Assembly (NCBI GenBank): GCA_002433075.1
Contig: DJHM01000030.1
Location: 1-58,257 of the forward strand
From: Latescibacteria bacterium UBA6620
GTDB lineage: Bacteria > Latescibacterota > UBA2968
DNA: 58,257 nucleotides
Direction: 5' to 3'
A program made the translations under genes and the position numbers. Numbering within the stretch: the stretch's first letter is position 1; the number at the start of each line of letters is the position of its first letter. Below, in pieces: positions 1-8,528 of this stretch. The notes under the pieces were generated by a model. It was not told where the DNA came from, made no database searches, and saw only the letters and a program-made list of their open reading frames with translations.

Positions 1-119
1 CCAAGGACCTGCCACCGCCCTGGTATCCTAACTCTGCGAGTGGATACATAACTGAGGGCAGGTCAACAGAGCAAAAAGAAAGCGCCATGGCAGCTACGAT
101 AGGACCAGGTAGAGGTCAG

Positions 120-171
120 GCATGGCCAGGAAGAGCACGCAACGCACGATCCGTGCTCTTCCTGGCCATGC
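120..171. repeat. 20-bp perfect inverted repeat
   Basis: Arms at 120-139 and 152-171 are exact reverse complements and are separated by a 12-base loop. The hairpin begins directly after the stop codon of the minus-strand gene at 172-1572, so it could end that transcript, although no T tract follows it on the minus strand. It could also be the arm of a small mobile palindrome. Confidence 0.8.
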
Positions 172-1572
172 TCAACTGGATTCTCCCCAGACCCCTCCCA
201 CCACCTCCAACTTCTCGTCGCTCAGATACCCATACCGATTGATCCAAACCCCGTCCGCCTCACTCTCCACCACAATCCTGAACCGTCTCGCGAAGTCGCC
301 AATCGGTCCATACCCGTGCATCAACGGCGTCACCAGTCCTCGTCCTGCCGCATCTGCCAGAACCTGACCGATTCGCCTCGCCTGCGGCCCATCGGGAATC
401 GGATGAGGCTCGTCATTCCCCGGATACCCGTAGTCGCCAATGCGGTCCGCCATAGCCTCGTCATCGATGTCGAACAGGTTCACGAGCGCCTTCACCACCA
501 GCGCTTCATCCACATCGTTCTTCGCCATCAGCGCCTGTCCCCAGAACTCCACCATCGCCGACCAGTGCATCGTGTAAAGCTTCGGGGAAACTGCCTGCGC
601 GATCTCCAGCGTCCCCGCGATATCCAGCCCAGTGAACAGCGTCAACGGCGGCATGAACGCATTCGCAGACAGAATCTTCTCCTTCCCACCCGCATCCGAG
701 ATCGCCTCCCGCCAGAACCGAAGCAGATCGAGCGATAGTGCTGTCTTCAACCGAAGCCACGCCCCGATAGCCGGAAACTGGCGTAACAACCTCAACTGCG
801 CCCACCGGCCCCGCTCCACCTCCGCGAACTCTGCAAGGTCCTCGTTCGTAAGGCGATTCGTCAGATAATCGTAGAACTCGCCCACCTCCAGGCGGATGCC
901 CTCGAAAGACACCCCCCGTGCCTTCGCCCACAACTTCACGGGTTCCCCGAAATCGACGAACGTCTCCGGCAGCTTGTAGCACGGATACTCGGGCCAATCG
1001 GGGCGAAACCCTGTCACGTTCGGATATGCGCGCAACAGATCGTGGATGAACGCTCGCAGATAGGCACGACTGTCTTCGCTGGCCAGGCTCCCCACATCGA
1101 CCATTGCGTCCGGAATCGACCCATCCGGCATGCGTCGCCGATCCTTGTCCTGCAGTCCGAACGGTGTCGCCCCCGGAATCTGAAAGTAAACCTCGAGTCC
1201 CCGTGACAGCGCCGCATCGATGAAGTCTCCGACCAGATGCCCGTGGGCCTCTGTCAGGTCGTTCGGCTGCTTCGGCTGGTAACTCGTATCCGCATAGAGC
1301 GACAGATCCGGTATGTAGCTTGGACCGCTCCGAACCCACAACTCCCGCTTTCCCCACAACGGTCGGTCGAATAACCGGGGACTGCTACCCGCGTCATCTG
1401 GCGGCTGCCAGCTCCCGTTACTTTCCGTGCCCTCCGCCGTCACGATCGGATTCACCGCAACCGCATTGACGCCCAGCTTCTCCAACCGATCCAGAATCGG
1501 GTCGACTCCTTCGTTCAACACGAAGTCCGCAAGCACCGTAATCCCAAAGAGCCGGTCCTCCGATGACTGCAT
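172..1572 (-). CDS. Putative TIM-barrel, glycoside-hydrolase-like protein
   Basis: Encodes 466 residues. The ATG at 1572 is preferred over an in-frame ATG seven codons upstream because GAAAGGAAA lies just before it. The N-terminal part has an amylase-like layout: a strand, a helix containing DRLEKLGVNAVAVNP, then a long loop with Tyr and Trp, a segment LSRGLEVYFQIPG and later GFRPDWPEYP. This resembles beta/alpha-barrel sugar-active or sugar-binding proteins. There is no signal peptide, so it is probably cytoplasmic. No acid/base catalytic pair can be assigned with confidence. It is divergent from the amidase-like gene at 1728, with about 155 bases between them made of degenerate TCACGA-type repeats. 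The substrate is unknown. Confidence 0.7.
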   Translation of the reverse strand: MQSSEDRLFGITVLADFVLNEGVDPILDRLEKLGVNAVAVNPIVTAEGTESNGSWQPPDDAGSSPRLFDRPLWGKRELWVRSGPSYIPDLSLYADTSYQPKQPNDLTEAHGHLVGDFIDAALSRGLEVYFQIPGATPFGLQDKDRRRMPDGSIPDAMVDVGSLASEDSRAYLRAFIHDLLRAYPNVTGFRPDWPEYPCYKLPETFVDFGEPVKLWAKARGVSFEGIRLEVGEFYDYLTNRLTNEDLAEFAEVERGRWAQLRLLRQFPAIGAWLRLKTALSLDLLRFWREAISDAGGKEKILSANAFMPPLTLFTGLDIAGTLEIAQAVSPKLYTMHWSAMVEFWGQALMAKNDVDEALVVKALVNLFDIDDEAMADRIGDYGYPGNDEPHPIPDGPQARRIGQVLADAAGRGLVTPLMHGYGPIGDFARRFRIVVESEADGVWINRYGYLSDEKLEVVGGVWGESS

Positions 1573-1727
1573 GAGTTTCCTTTCGTTACGCAAGGCCGAT
1601 CACCCTTTAGATGATCTCCCCGACCTCACGCCTCCACGATCTCATGACTTCACGATTCCCGATTTCACGCCTCCCAACGGAATAAAATCATTGATCGCCC
1701 CCACAGGCAAAGATAAGTTACCCAACC

Positions 1728-3170
1728 TTGAGCACTTACAGCGCAACCAGCACCGTCACAGACAATAGAGTGGTGGCGGAGAATCGGCGGGCGGGAACGC
1801 TCGAATGGCAGCTTCAGTGGACGAAGTTCGACGACGTCCCCGCGCTCGCAGGCTATCCGATGATACGTCGCCTCCGCTCCTCGTCGATCGAAGGCTATGC
1901 GTCGACCACCAGCCTCTATCCAGGCGAATCGTTGACCTTTCACGTCAGCGCTGACCCGCCCGGCGAAATCCATATCGATTTTTATCGAATGGGATATTAC
2001 AACGGCGCCGGTGGACGCCTCGCAGGATCGGGCGGTCCTTTTTCCGCTGGGACCCAACCGGTTCCGATGATGACCCTGGAACGGTTGCGCACCTGCGATT
2101 GGGATATCACGGCCGATTTCACGATCCCCGACGACTGGTGCAGCGGCATCTACCTCGCCAAACTCGGACGCACGGACAAGCCCGGTTGGCAGAGCTACGT
2201 ACCTTTCGTCGTCAAGACGCGTGAAGCGACCGACCTGCTCGTTCAGGTCAGCGACCTCACCTGGCAGGCCTACAACAAATGGCCGGCCAACGACTCGATT
2301 TACGACGACGGGAGCGGCCCCGTCTGGTACTCCGGCCCGAACGTGCGCGTCAGCCTCGATCGGCCGTTCGCCAGATACTGCCAGATCCTCGATGCGCCAC
2401 TATCGATCGGGTCGGGCGAGTTTCTGCTGTGGGAACATCCGCTTGTCTTCTGGCTCGAGGCCCAGGGCTACGATGTCGGCTACTGCTCGAACCTGGACCT
2501 CCATCTCGATTCGAAGGTTCTCGACAGAACAAAGGCCCTCGTCTCCGTGGCGCACGACGAGTACTGGTCCCGCGACATGTTCGATAATGCCCTCGCCGCC
2601 AGGGAGGATGGCCTGAGCATTGCCTTCCTGTCAGGGAATGCCGTCTACCATGAGATCGAGTTCTACGACAGCGAGACGACGGGCGAACCGTGCAGAGCTT
2701 TCGCTCGACGGGAACTCATGGGAGACGAAGAACGCCTCATGGGGTCGAAGTCCTACGGAAGCGCCGCCGGTGACTGGATCGTTTCCAAAGCCGATCACTG
2801 GATCTACGAAGGAACCGGGCTCGACAACGGGGACACCATCCCCGGCCTCATCGGATGGGAGTATCACGGTCCGCCATACGCCGATATCGAGGGCCTCGAG
2901 GTCGTCGCCGAATCCGATCTGTACCCGCCGTCGCATCGATCGAATCCCAGCCAGCGTCACGGCGCCGTCGTCTATCCGTGTCCAAAAGGAAACTGGGTCT
3001 TCAACGCCGGGACCATCTGGTGGCCCGAAGGTCTCTCGCAGCCTCCCGGCCACATCCCTGCACGAACCGGAAGATCCGGCCCTCTCGGCGTCGACTCCAG
3101 AGTTCAACAGATCACCTGCAATGTGCTCGACCGTATGATCACCGATTCGCCGCGAAGTAGGAGGCGATGA
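1728..3170 (+). CDS. N,N-dimethylformamidase beta-subunit-like protein
   Basis: Encodes 480 residues from a TTG start. GTG codons at 1770 and 1773 are alternatives, and none has a convincing Shine-Dalgarno sequence. The protein matches the C-terminal domain family of the N,N-dimethylformamidase large subunit. It has an N-terminal beta-rich segment with IEGYASTTSLYPGESLTFHV and the family-typical YRMGYYNGAGGR. It also has VSDLTWQAYNKW, the characteristic HDEYWS, and NWVFNAGTIWWPEGL near the end. The characterised enzyme hydrolyses an amide bond at a mononuclear iron centre. The substrate here is unknown, and no small alpha subunit was seen nearby. It lies 82 bases upstream of a sulfatase on the same strand, suggesting a shared catabolic role. 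Confidence 0.8.
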   Translation: MSTYSATSTVTDNRVVAENRRAGTLEWQLQWTKFDDVPALAGYPMIRRLRSSSIEGYASTTSLYPGESLTFHVSADPPGEIHIDFYRMGYYNGAGGRLAGSGGPFSAGTQPVPMMTLERLRTCDWDITADFTIPDDWCSGIYLAKLGRTDKPGWQSYVPFVVKTREATDLLVQVSDLTWQAYNKWPANDSIYDDGSGPVWYSGPNVRVSLDRPFARYCQILDAPLSIGSGEFLLWEHPLVFWLEAQGYDVGYCSNLDLHLDSKVLDRTKALVSVAHDEYWSRDMFDNALAAREDGLSIAFLSGNAVYHEIEFYDSETTGEPCRAFARRELMGDEERLMGSKSYGSAAGDWIVSKADHWIYEGTGLDNGDTIPGLIGWEYHGPPYADIEGLEVVAESDLYPPSHRSNPSQRHGAVVYPCPKGNWVFNAGTIWWPEGLSQPPGHIPARTGRSGPLGVDSRVQQITCNVLDRMITDSPRSRRR

Positions 3171-3252
3171 TGAATACGCGCTGCACGTTTCCAATCGTAG
3201 GCGCCTGACAAGAGATTGTCCCAAACACCAAACAGACACGGATACCGATTCT

Positions 3253-4707
3253 ATGCAACCAGCCAATCTCCTCTACATTATCTCCGACCAGCACAACCGG
3301 GACGCCCTCGGCTGTTACGGCCACCCCGTCGTACAGACTCCCAATCTCGACCGCCTCTCCGAACGGGGAACCCGCTTCGCCAACGCCTACACCAACTGCG
3401 CGATCTGCGTCCCGGTCCGTGCCTCCCTCGCCACCGGTCGTTACGTCCACCAAATCCGAGCCTGGGACAACGCACATCCTTACGATGGAAGCGTCGAGAG
3501 TTGGCATCATCGCCTGAGGGAACAGGGACACACGATCGATTCGATCGGCAAACTCCACTTCAGCGGCCCTGACAACGACCACGGATTCTCCAACGAAGTC
3601 GAACCCCTCCACGTGGTCGAAGGCGTCGGAGATCTCCTCGGTTGTATTCGCGAGGAAGCGCCCTTCCGCAAGAAACGGGGTGGGATTCTCAACGCCGGCC
3701 CGGGCGACTCCACCTACCTTCAATACGACAAACGAAACGCCGACAGCGGCATCGCCTGGCTGGACGCACACAAAGACGCCGACAAGCCCTGGGCCTGCTT
3801 CCTCTCCTTCGTCTGTCCCCATCCTCCCTACATCGCCCCTCAGGAGATGTTCGATCTCTACGCCGGAGGCGATCTTCCCTGGCCAAAACAATGGAAGGAA
3901 AGTGACTGGCCCGCCCACGGAGCGATGGACTACTTTCGCCGCTTTTTCGACTTCGGGCCGCCTCAGTTCACCGAGGCCGAAATTCAGAACATGATGGCCG
4001 CTTACTTCGGCGCGTGTACCTACGTCGATGCTCAGATCGGCCGCGTGCTCGACCATCTCGAAGACCTTGGCCTTGCCGAAAGCACTCGAGTCGTTTACAC
4101 CTCCGATCACGGCGAGCACTTCGGGTCGCGCGGCATCTACGGCAAGTTTACCATGTACGATGATGCCTGCGCCGTCCCTATGATTGCCGCCGGTCCCGGC
4201 ATCCCAGCCGGTAAAGTCACCTCGACCCCCGTCTCCTTGATCGATACATTCCAGACCGCCGTCGAATGTGTCGGTGCAACCTACTCGGAGGCCGACGCGG
4301 ACCTTTCCGGTGAATCAATGTTCGCCATCGCCTCGGAACCCGACCGGGACCGCACCATCTTCAGCGAATACCACGCCGTCGGTTCCGAACACGCGTTCTA
4401 CATGGTCCGCGACCGGGACTACAAGTACGTCCACTACGTCAACGACCAACCCCAGCTGTTCGATTGCTCGGCCGACCCGGATGAGGTCAACGACCTGTCA
4501 CAGGATGCGTCCCACGCCGCCACCGTCGAGCGCTACGAAGTCAAACTGAGAGAAATCGTCGAGCCAGAACGCGAGGACGCCAACGCCAAAACCGACCAGA
4601 AAGCCAAACTCGACTCCTTCGGCGGAATCGACGCCGCCCTCGCCAGAGGCGCCTTCGACAATTCACCCGTCCCCGGCGAAGAACCCGCATTCCGCAAGGC
4701 GAAGTGA
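3253..4707 (+). CDS. Sulfatase family protein (type I, formylglycine-dependent)
   Basis: Encodes 484 residues of the alkaline-phosphatase superfamily. The N-terminus LLYIISDQHNRDALGCYGH carries the first metal-binding segment. The formylglycine signature is CVPVRASLATG with Cys52, Pro54 and Arg56; Val at the fourth position, where Ser or Ala is usual, is less common. YTSDHGEHFG and GKFTMYDD supply further metal and substrate residues. There is no signal peptide, so it should hydrolyse sulfate esters or phosphonates in the cytoplasm, and it would need a formylglycine-generating enzyme, which is not in this window. It lies between the amidase-like gene and a PhyH-like gene on the same strand. 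The substrate cannot be read from the sequence. Confidence 0.9.
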   Translation: MQPANLLYIISDQHNRDALGCYGHPVVQTPNLDRLSERGTRFANAYTNCAICVPVRASLATGRYVHQIRAWDNAHPYDGSVESWHHRLREQGHTIDSIGKLHFSGPDNDHGFSNEVEPLHVVEGVGDLLGCIREEAPFRKKRGGILNAGPGDSTYLQYDKRNADSGIAWLDAHKDADKPWACFLSFVCPHPPYIAPQEMFDLYAGGDLPWPKQWKESDWPAHGAMDYFRRFFDFGPPQFTEAEIQNMMAAYFGACTYVDAQIGRVLDHLEDLGLAESTRVVYTSDHGEHFGSRGIYGKFTMYDDACAVPMIAAGPGIPAGKVTSTPVSLIDTFQTAVECVGATYSEADADLSGESMFAIASEPDRDRTIFSEYHAVGSEHAFYMVRDRDYKYVHYVNDQPQLFDCSADPDEVNDLSQDASHAATVERYEVKLREIVEPEREDANAKTDQKAKLDSFGGIDAALARGAFDNSPVPGEEPAFRKAK

Positions 4708-4756
4708 TGGAAGTGTAGCCCAAGGCGTCGACCAACGCCTCATCAATGGCGCGTAG

Positions 4757-4818
4757 GGACGGTTCGCGAACCGTCCTCCACGGCGGCAACAGCCAAAGGG
4801 CCACGGCATGCCGTGGCC
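4757..4818. repeat. Two 20-bp perfect palindromes in an intergenic repeat
   Basis: Bases 4757-4776 (GGACGGTTCGCGAACCGTCC) and 4799-4818 (GGCCACGGCATGCCGTGGCC) are each perfect palindromes. Variant copies of both recur downstream at 5723-5853, which points to families of dispersed palindromic repeats rather than gene-specific operators. They lie between the sulfatase and the PhyH-like gene. Confidence 0.8.
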
Positions 4819-4937
4819 GACTGCACAGGATCGCCAACGACAGCGGGTGCGTTGGTTAGAACATCAATCGCCGTTGCGCCTATGGGAAAGATCAAAACAG
4901 ATCACGGTGACAAATTGCACTGGAATGGAGCTAACCC

Positions 4938-5720
4938 ATGACACCTGAAGAAAAATTCATCTTCGATCTGCAAGGCTACATCGTCATCAAAAACGTCCTC
5001 AGCGACGAAGAAATCGACAACCTCAACGCCATCGCCGATCGAGAGTTTCCGGAAGAATACGACGAGGAAACCGGCTTCAAGAGAACGAGTCGCGTCTCCC
5101 AGTGGGATCCCGCGTGTGTCAACCTCTTCGACCACCCGAAAACCCTCCCTTACCTCGTCGAACTCGTCGGAGAAAAATTTCGTGCCGACCACGACTACTG
5201 CATCTTCATGGAAAAGGGAGCGAAGCGCGGGAACCTGCACGGTGGATCGGGCCACGTCATCGGCCGGGCGGCCGATCACTGGTATCGCTATCACGACGGT
5301 GTCATGCGGAACGGGCTGACCGTCTGCACCTACTTCCTCACTCACGCGGGGCCCGGTGACGGAGGTTTTGCGTGTGTTCCCGGAAGTCACAAGAGCAACT
5401 TCGTTCCCAACCTGCCGGCCGACGTCAAATCCTTCGACCGTCGACCGGAATACGTTCGCCAACCCGAAGTCGAGGCCGGTGATGCGCTGATCTTCACCGA
5501 GGCTCTCATCCACGGAACGATGCCCTGGGAGGGCGACCACGAACGGCGGGCACTACTCTATAAATTCAGCCCCGGTCATTCCACCTGGTCGCAGAATTAC
5601 TACACCCTCGACGAGTTCAACGGCGGTCTGACCGAACAACAGAAGCGCATTCTCGCCCCCCCGAGCGTCGGCCAGCGCCCCGACAGCGTCGAAGACTGGG
5701 AATCCATGATCGACGCGTAA
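4938..5720 (+). CDS. Phytanoyl-CoA dioxygenase (PhyH) family protein
   Basis: Encodes 260 residues; GGAG sits eight bases before the ATG. It is an Fe(II)/2-oxoglutarate-dependent oxygenase-like cupin fold. The N-terminal helix contains FDLQGYIVIKNVLSDEEID. The core contains GNLHGGSGHV and TVCTYFLTHAGPGDGGFACVPGSHK, and the distal metal His is in ALIHGTMPW, followed by ERRALLYKFSPGH with the probable 2-oxoglutarate Arg. The usual HxD dyad is not obvious and may be represented by residues around LHGGSGH, so metal binding is not certain. It is one of three members of this family in the window. The substrate is unknown; the family hydroxylates many small molecules. It lies between a sulfatase and an aldehyde dehydrogenase. 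Confidence 0.85.
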   Translation: MTPEEKFIFDLQGYIVIKNVLSDEEIDNLNAIADREFPEEYDEETGFKRTSRVSQWDPACVNLFDHPKTLPYLVELVGEKFRADHDYCIFMEKGAKRGNLHGGSGHVIGRAADHWYRYHDGVMRNGLTVCTYFLTHAGPGDGGFACVPGSHKSNFVPNLPADVKSFDRRPEYVRQPEVEAGDALIFTEALIHGTMPWEGDHERRALLYKFSPGHSTWSQNYYTLDEFNGGLTEQQKRILAPPSVGQRPDSVEDWESMIDA

Positions 5721-5722
5721 TG

Positions 5723-5853
5723 GGTAGGGCCACGCAAGGTCGAAACGATAGCTCGTGGGGACGGTTCGCGCCTGTCCTGAGCGCAGTCGAAGGAAACCAT
5801 CCACTGTTACGACAACCAACAACAAGGTAGGGCCACGACACACGGTGGCCGAC
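5723..5853. repeat. Mosaic of dispersed palindromic repeats
   Basis: The gap between the PhyH-like gene and the aldehyde dehydrogenase is built of repeat pieces. GTAGGGCCACG occurs at 5726-5736 and 5827-5837, the latter followed by GGTGGCC. GGGGACGGTTCGCG at 5757-5770 is half of the palindrome at 4757. CCTGTCCTGAGCGCAGTCGAAGG at 5771-5793 is related to the copy inside the polymerase gene at 17589. One element appears to have inserted into another. Confidence 0.75.
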
Positions 5854-5896
5854 ACCCCAGCCCTGATTCGACAATCGCCCCATCTGGAGAACTCAC

Positions 5897-7375
5897 ATGC
5901 CCCAACCCGAAACAGTGCCCGTCTTCATCGGCGGCGAATGGCAAGCCTCTTCGGCCACGGACACCAGCCCCGTCTACAATCCTTCCGACGGTACGCAGAT
6001 CGCCGCCACCCCGATGGGGGATGCGACGGAGGTCGGACGCGCGATCGAAGCCGCACACGCGGCCTTCCCGGAGTGGGCGGAAACACCGGCCGTCGATCGC
6101 GCGAGGGTCCTCTTCGCGTTCAAGCAACTGCTCGAGGACCACTTCGAAGAGCTTTCCCAGATCGTCACACGCGAACACGGAAAGACGCTCGAGGAATCAC
6201 GCGGATCCGTCCGGCGCGGCATCGAGGTCGTCGAATTTGCCTGCGGCGCACCGTCTCTCCTGATGGGCGAATCGCTCGAGAACATCGCCCGAGGGATCGA
6301 CTGCGACACCATCCGGCAACCCCTCGGGGTCTCCGTCGCCATTTCCCCCTTCAACTTTCCGGTGATGGTCCCCCTCTGGACCCTCCCTGTTGCCATCGCC
6401 TGTGGCAACACTTTTGTTCTAAAACCTTCCGAAAAGGTGCCCCTCAGCGCCATCCGCATGATCGAACTGCTCGAGGAAGCCGGCTGCCCCAAAGGGGTCG
6501 TGAATCTCGTCCATGGCGGGAAGGGAGCTGTCGACACCCTGCTCACCCATCCCGATGTGCGCACCGTCTCCTTTGTCGGCTCCACACCCATCGCGAAGTA
6601 CGTCTACGAAACGGCCACGCGGGCAGGCAAGCGTGTCCAATCCGCGGGTGGCGCCAAGAACTACATGATCGTACTCCCAGATGCCGATGTGGATTCCACG
6701 ATCGACGCCGTCATGGGCTCCGCCTACGGATGCGCGGGCGAACGCTGTATGGCAGGCAGCGTCCTCGTCTGCGCAGAAGACGCCGGCAGCAGATTTCTCG
6801 ATCCCCTCAGCGACGCCGCCCGCAAGATGCGTGTCGGTCCGACCGATCGCGATCCCGATTCCCAGATGGGTGCCGTCGTCACCCGCCAGCATCTCGAGTC
6901 GCTCCACGCCTCGATCGAGGAGGGCCTGCGGGAGGGCGCAGAGCTGTTCGTCGACGGTCGCGATGTCAAAGTCGAAGGCGCCCCCGATGGCTTCTACCTC
7001 GGCCCCACCGTCTTCGACAAGGTCCAGCCCAACATGTCCATCGCCAGAAATGAGCTCTTTGGCCCCGTCCTCTCCGTCATGCACACGGACGACCTGCAAG
7101 GAGCCGTAGAACGGTGCAACAACAGCGGCTTCGGAAACGCGGCAGTTCTTTTCACCTCCAGCGGAGCCGCGGCCAGAACCTTCCGCCATCACGTCAACGC
7201 CGGCATGGTCGGCATCAACGTCGGCGTACCGGCTCCTATGGCCTTCTTCCCCTTCTCCGGGTGGAACAACTCCTTCTTCGGCGACCTCCACGTGCAGGGC
7301 CACGAAGGCGTGTCCTTCTTCACCCGCCAGAAAGTCACCATCAATCGCTGGATCGACACCAAACGATACTTCTGA
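5897..7375 (+). CDS. mmsA: CoA-acylating methylmalonate-semialdehyde dehydrogenase
   Basis: Encodes 492 residues with GGAG upstream of the ATG. It is an aldehyde dehydrogenase superfamily enzyme that oxidises methylmalonate semialdehyde (and malonate semialdehyde) with NAD and CoA to propionyl-CoA (or acetyl-CoA). It acts in valine, thymine or inositol breakdown. Seen: FIGGEW at the start, the SPFNFP motif, KPSEKVPL, FVGSTPIAKYVYE of the cofactor-binding fold, and the active-site block GCAGERCMA with catalytic Cys284. The GERCM context is characteristic of this subfamily. Length matches the family norm. No partner 3-hydroxyisobutyrate dehydrogenase is adjacent; the neighbours are general hydrolases and oxygenases. 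Confidence 0.95.
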   Translation: MPQPETVPVFIGGEWQASSATDTSPVYNPSDGTQIAATPMGDATEVGRAIEAAHAAFPEWAETPAVDRARVLFAFKQLLEDHFEELSQIVTREHGKTLEESRGSVRRGIEVVEFACGAPSLLMGESLENIARGIDCDTIRQPLGVSVAISPFNFPVMVPLWTLPVAIACGNTFVLKPSEKVPLSAIRMIELLEEAGCPKGVVNLVHGGKGAVDTLLTHPDVRTVSFVGSTPIAKYVYETATRAGKRVQSAGGAKNYMIVLPDADVDSTIDAVMGSAYGCAGERCMAGSVLVCAEDAGSRFLDPLSDAARKMRVGPTDRDPDSQMGAVVTRQHLESLHASIEEGLREGAELFVDGRDVKVEGAPDGFYLGPTVFDKVQPNMSIARNELFGPVLSVMHTDDLQGAVERCNNSGFGNAAVLFTSSGAAARTFRHHVNAGMVGINVGVPAPMAFFPFSGWNNSFFGDLHVQGHEGVSFFTRQKVTINRWIDTKRYF

Positions 7376-7382
7376 ACCACCC

Positions 7383-7474
7383 AGGAGAAGAACACGAAGA
7401 CGCTAAGACACGAAGGCAGATTGTCCGACCCTGAAAGGGTCGGACAATCTGCCCGGGGCTCAAAGAGCCCCGGG
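7383..7474. repeat. Direct-repeat motif plus two tandem perfect hairpins
   Basis: GAACACGAAGACGCTAAGAC (7390-7409) belongs to a dispersed element whose reverse-oriented relative is at 50541-50606. It is followed by a 17-bp perfect hairpin (7416-7432 and 7436-7452, loop GAA) and a 10-bp perfect GC-rich hairpin (7452-7461 and 7465-7474, loop AAA). No poly-T follows. The hairpins may terminate or protect the mmsA transcript, or be a mobile repeat. Bases 7475-7658 show no further structure that I can name. Confidence 0.75.
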
Positions 7475-7658
7475 ATAACGGAACCACATCTGAGCTGTCG
7501 CACCGACGTTGGCTTCGTCGTTCACTTTCTCGGACCTGTGACGAAAGGAACCGAGGGAAAAAAGAAACAGACTCCATCCCAGATGTTCTACCAACGACGG
7601 CCCCATCGTTCGCCCTTCTCGGACTGTGGGAACCGTGGAGACCGAAGACAAAACCCCC

Positions 7659-8528
7659 ATGCCAGAAACCCACATCTACAAGGAAACGCCGGACTGCAAC
7701 ATCCAGCTCGACATCCACCATCCAGCCGAATCCAACGGTCACGTGATTGTTTGGATTCACGGAGGCGCGTTGATCAATGGCTCCCGAGAAGGAGCCACAG
7801 GACGAGCAACGCCCTACCTCAATGCGGGCTACACGGTCTTCTCTATCGACTATCGGCTGGCCCCCGAAACCAAAATACCTCACATCATCGAGGACGTGCA
7901 GGACGCGCTGCTCTGGGTACTGGCCAACGGCGAAACCGTCGCTGACGTCGATCCCACCTGGATGGGCATCATCGGTCACTCTGCAGGCGGCTACCTGTCC
8001 CTCGTCACAGGCACATTCGACTCGCCCCCTCGGGCCATCGTCGCCTTCTACGGATACGGCGATATCCTCGGTGACTGGTACGGCAAGCCCGATGAGTTCT
8101 ATCGGACCACTCAGCCGCTCGTATCGGAGGAAGACGCATTCTCGGTCGTAACGGGTCCCCCTGTCACGAGTTCGGACGAGCGTTCCGGCTCGACGAAATT
8201 TTATCTCTACTGCCGTCAGCAGGGCCTTTGGCTTCATCACGTCGGCGGCCAGGACCCGGCCACGAACGGGGCGTTCTTCAAGCCCTACTGTCCCGAGTTC
8301 AACGTCTCACCCAACTTTCCCCCAACCCTGATGCTTCACGGAACTAACGACACCGACGTCCCTTACGCGCAATCCGTTCAGATGGCAGCAGCCCTGAAGG
8401 ACCAAAACATCCCACACAAGCTCATTACCATCGAGGGGGGCGGACACGGCTTTGACCGCAATGCGGAGGATCCCCAGGTAATCGCCGCATTTTCACGCAT
8501 CCTCTCTTTCCTGAAAGAACACGTGTGA
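7659..8528 (+). CDS. Alpha/beta hydrolase (esterase/lipase, HGG type)
   Basis: Encodes 289 residues from the ATG at 7659; in-frame GTG codons at 7626 and 7635 are alternatives, and no start has a clear ribosome site. VIVWIHGGALINGS carries the oxyanion-hole HGG motif of the hormone-sensitive-lipase-like group. The nucleophile Ser108 sits in GHSAGGYLS, the acid is probably the Asp in MLHGTNDTDVPY, and the His is in GGGHGFDR near the end. There is no signal peptide. The stop codon overlaps the start of the M42 peptidase by four bases (GTGTGA), so the two are translationally coupled. The likely role is hydrolysis of a small ester or amide; the substrate is unknown. Confidence 0.85.
   Translation: MPETHIYKETPDCNIQLDIHHPAESNGHVIVWIHGGALINGSREGATGRATPYLNAGYTVFSIDYRLAPETKIPHIIEDVQDALLWVLANGETVADVDPTWMGIIGHSAGGYLSLVTGTFDSPPRAIVAFYGYGDILGDWYGKPDEFYRTTQPLVSEEDAFSVVTGPPVTSSDERSGSTKFYLYCRQQGLWLHHVGGQDPATNGAFFKPYCPEFNVSPNFPPTLMLHGTNDTDVPYAQSVQMAAALKDQNIPHKLITIEGGGHGFDRNAEDPQVIAAFSRILSFLKEHV

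Noticed and set aside
7383..7474. CRISPR-like repeat array
   Set aside because: The repeats are palindromes and direct-repeat fragments without regular spacers; no cas genes are in the window.
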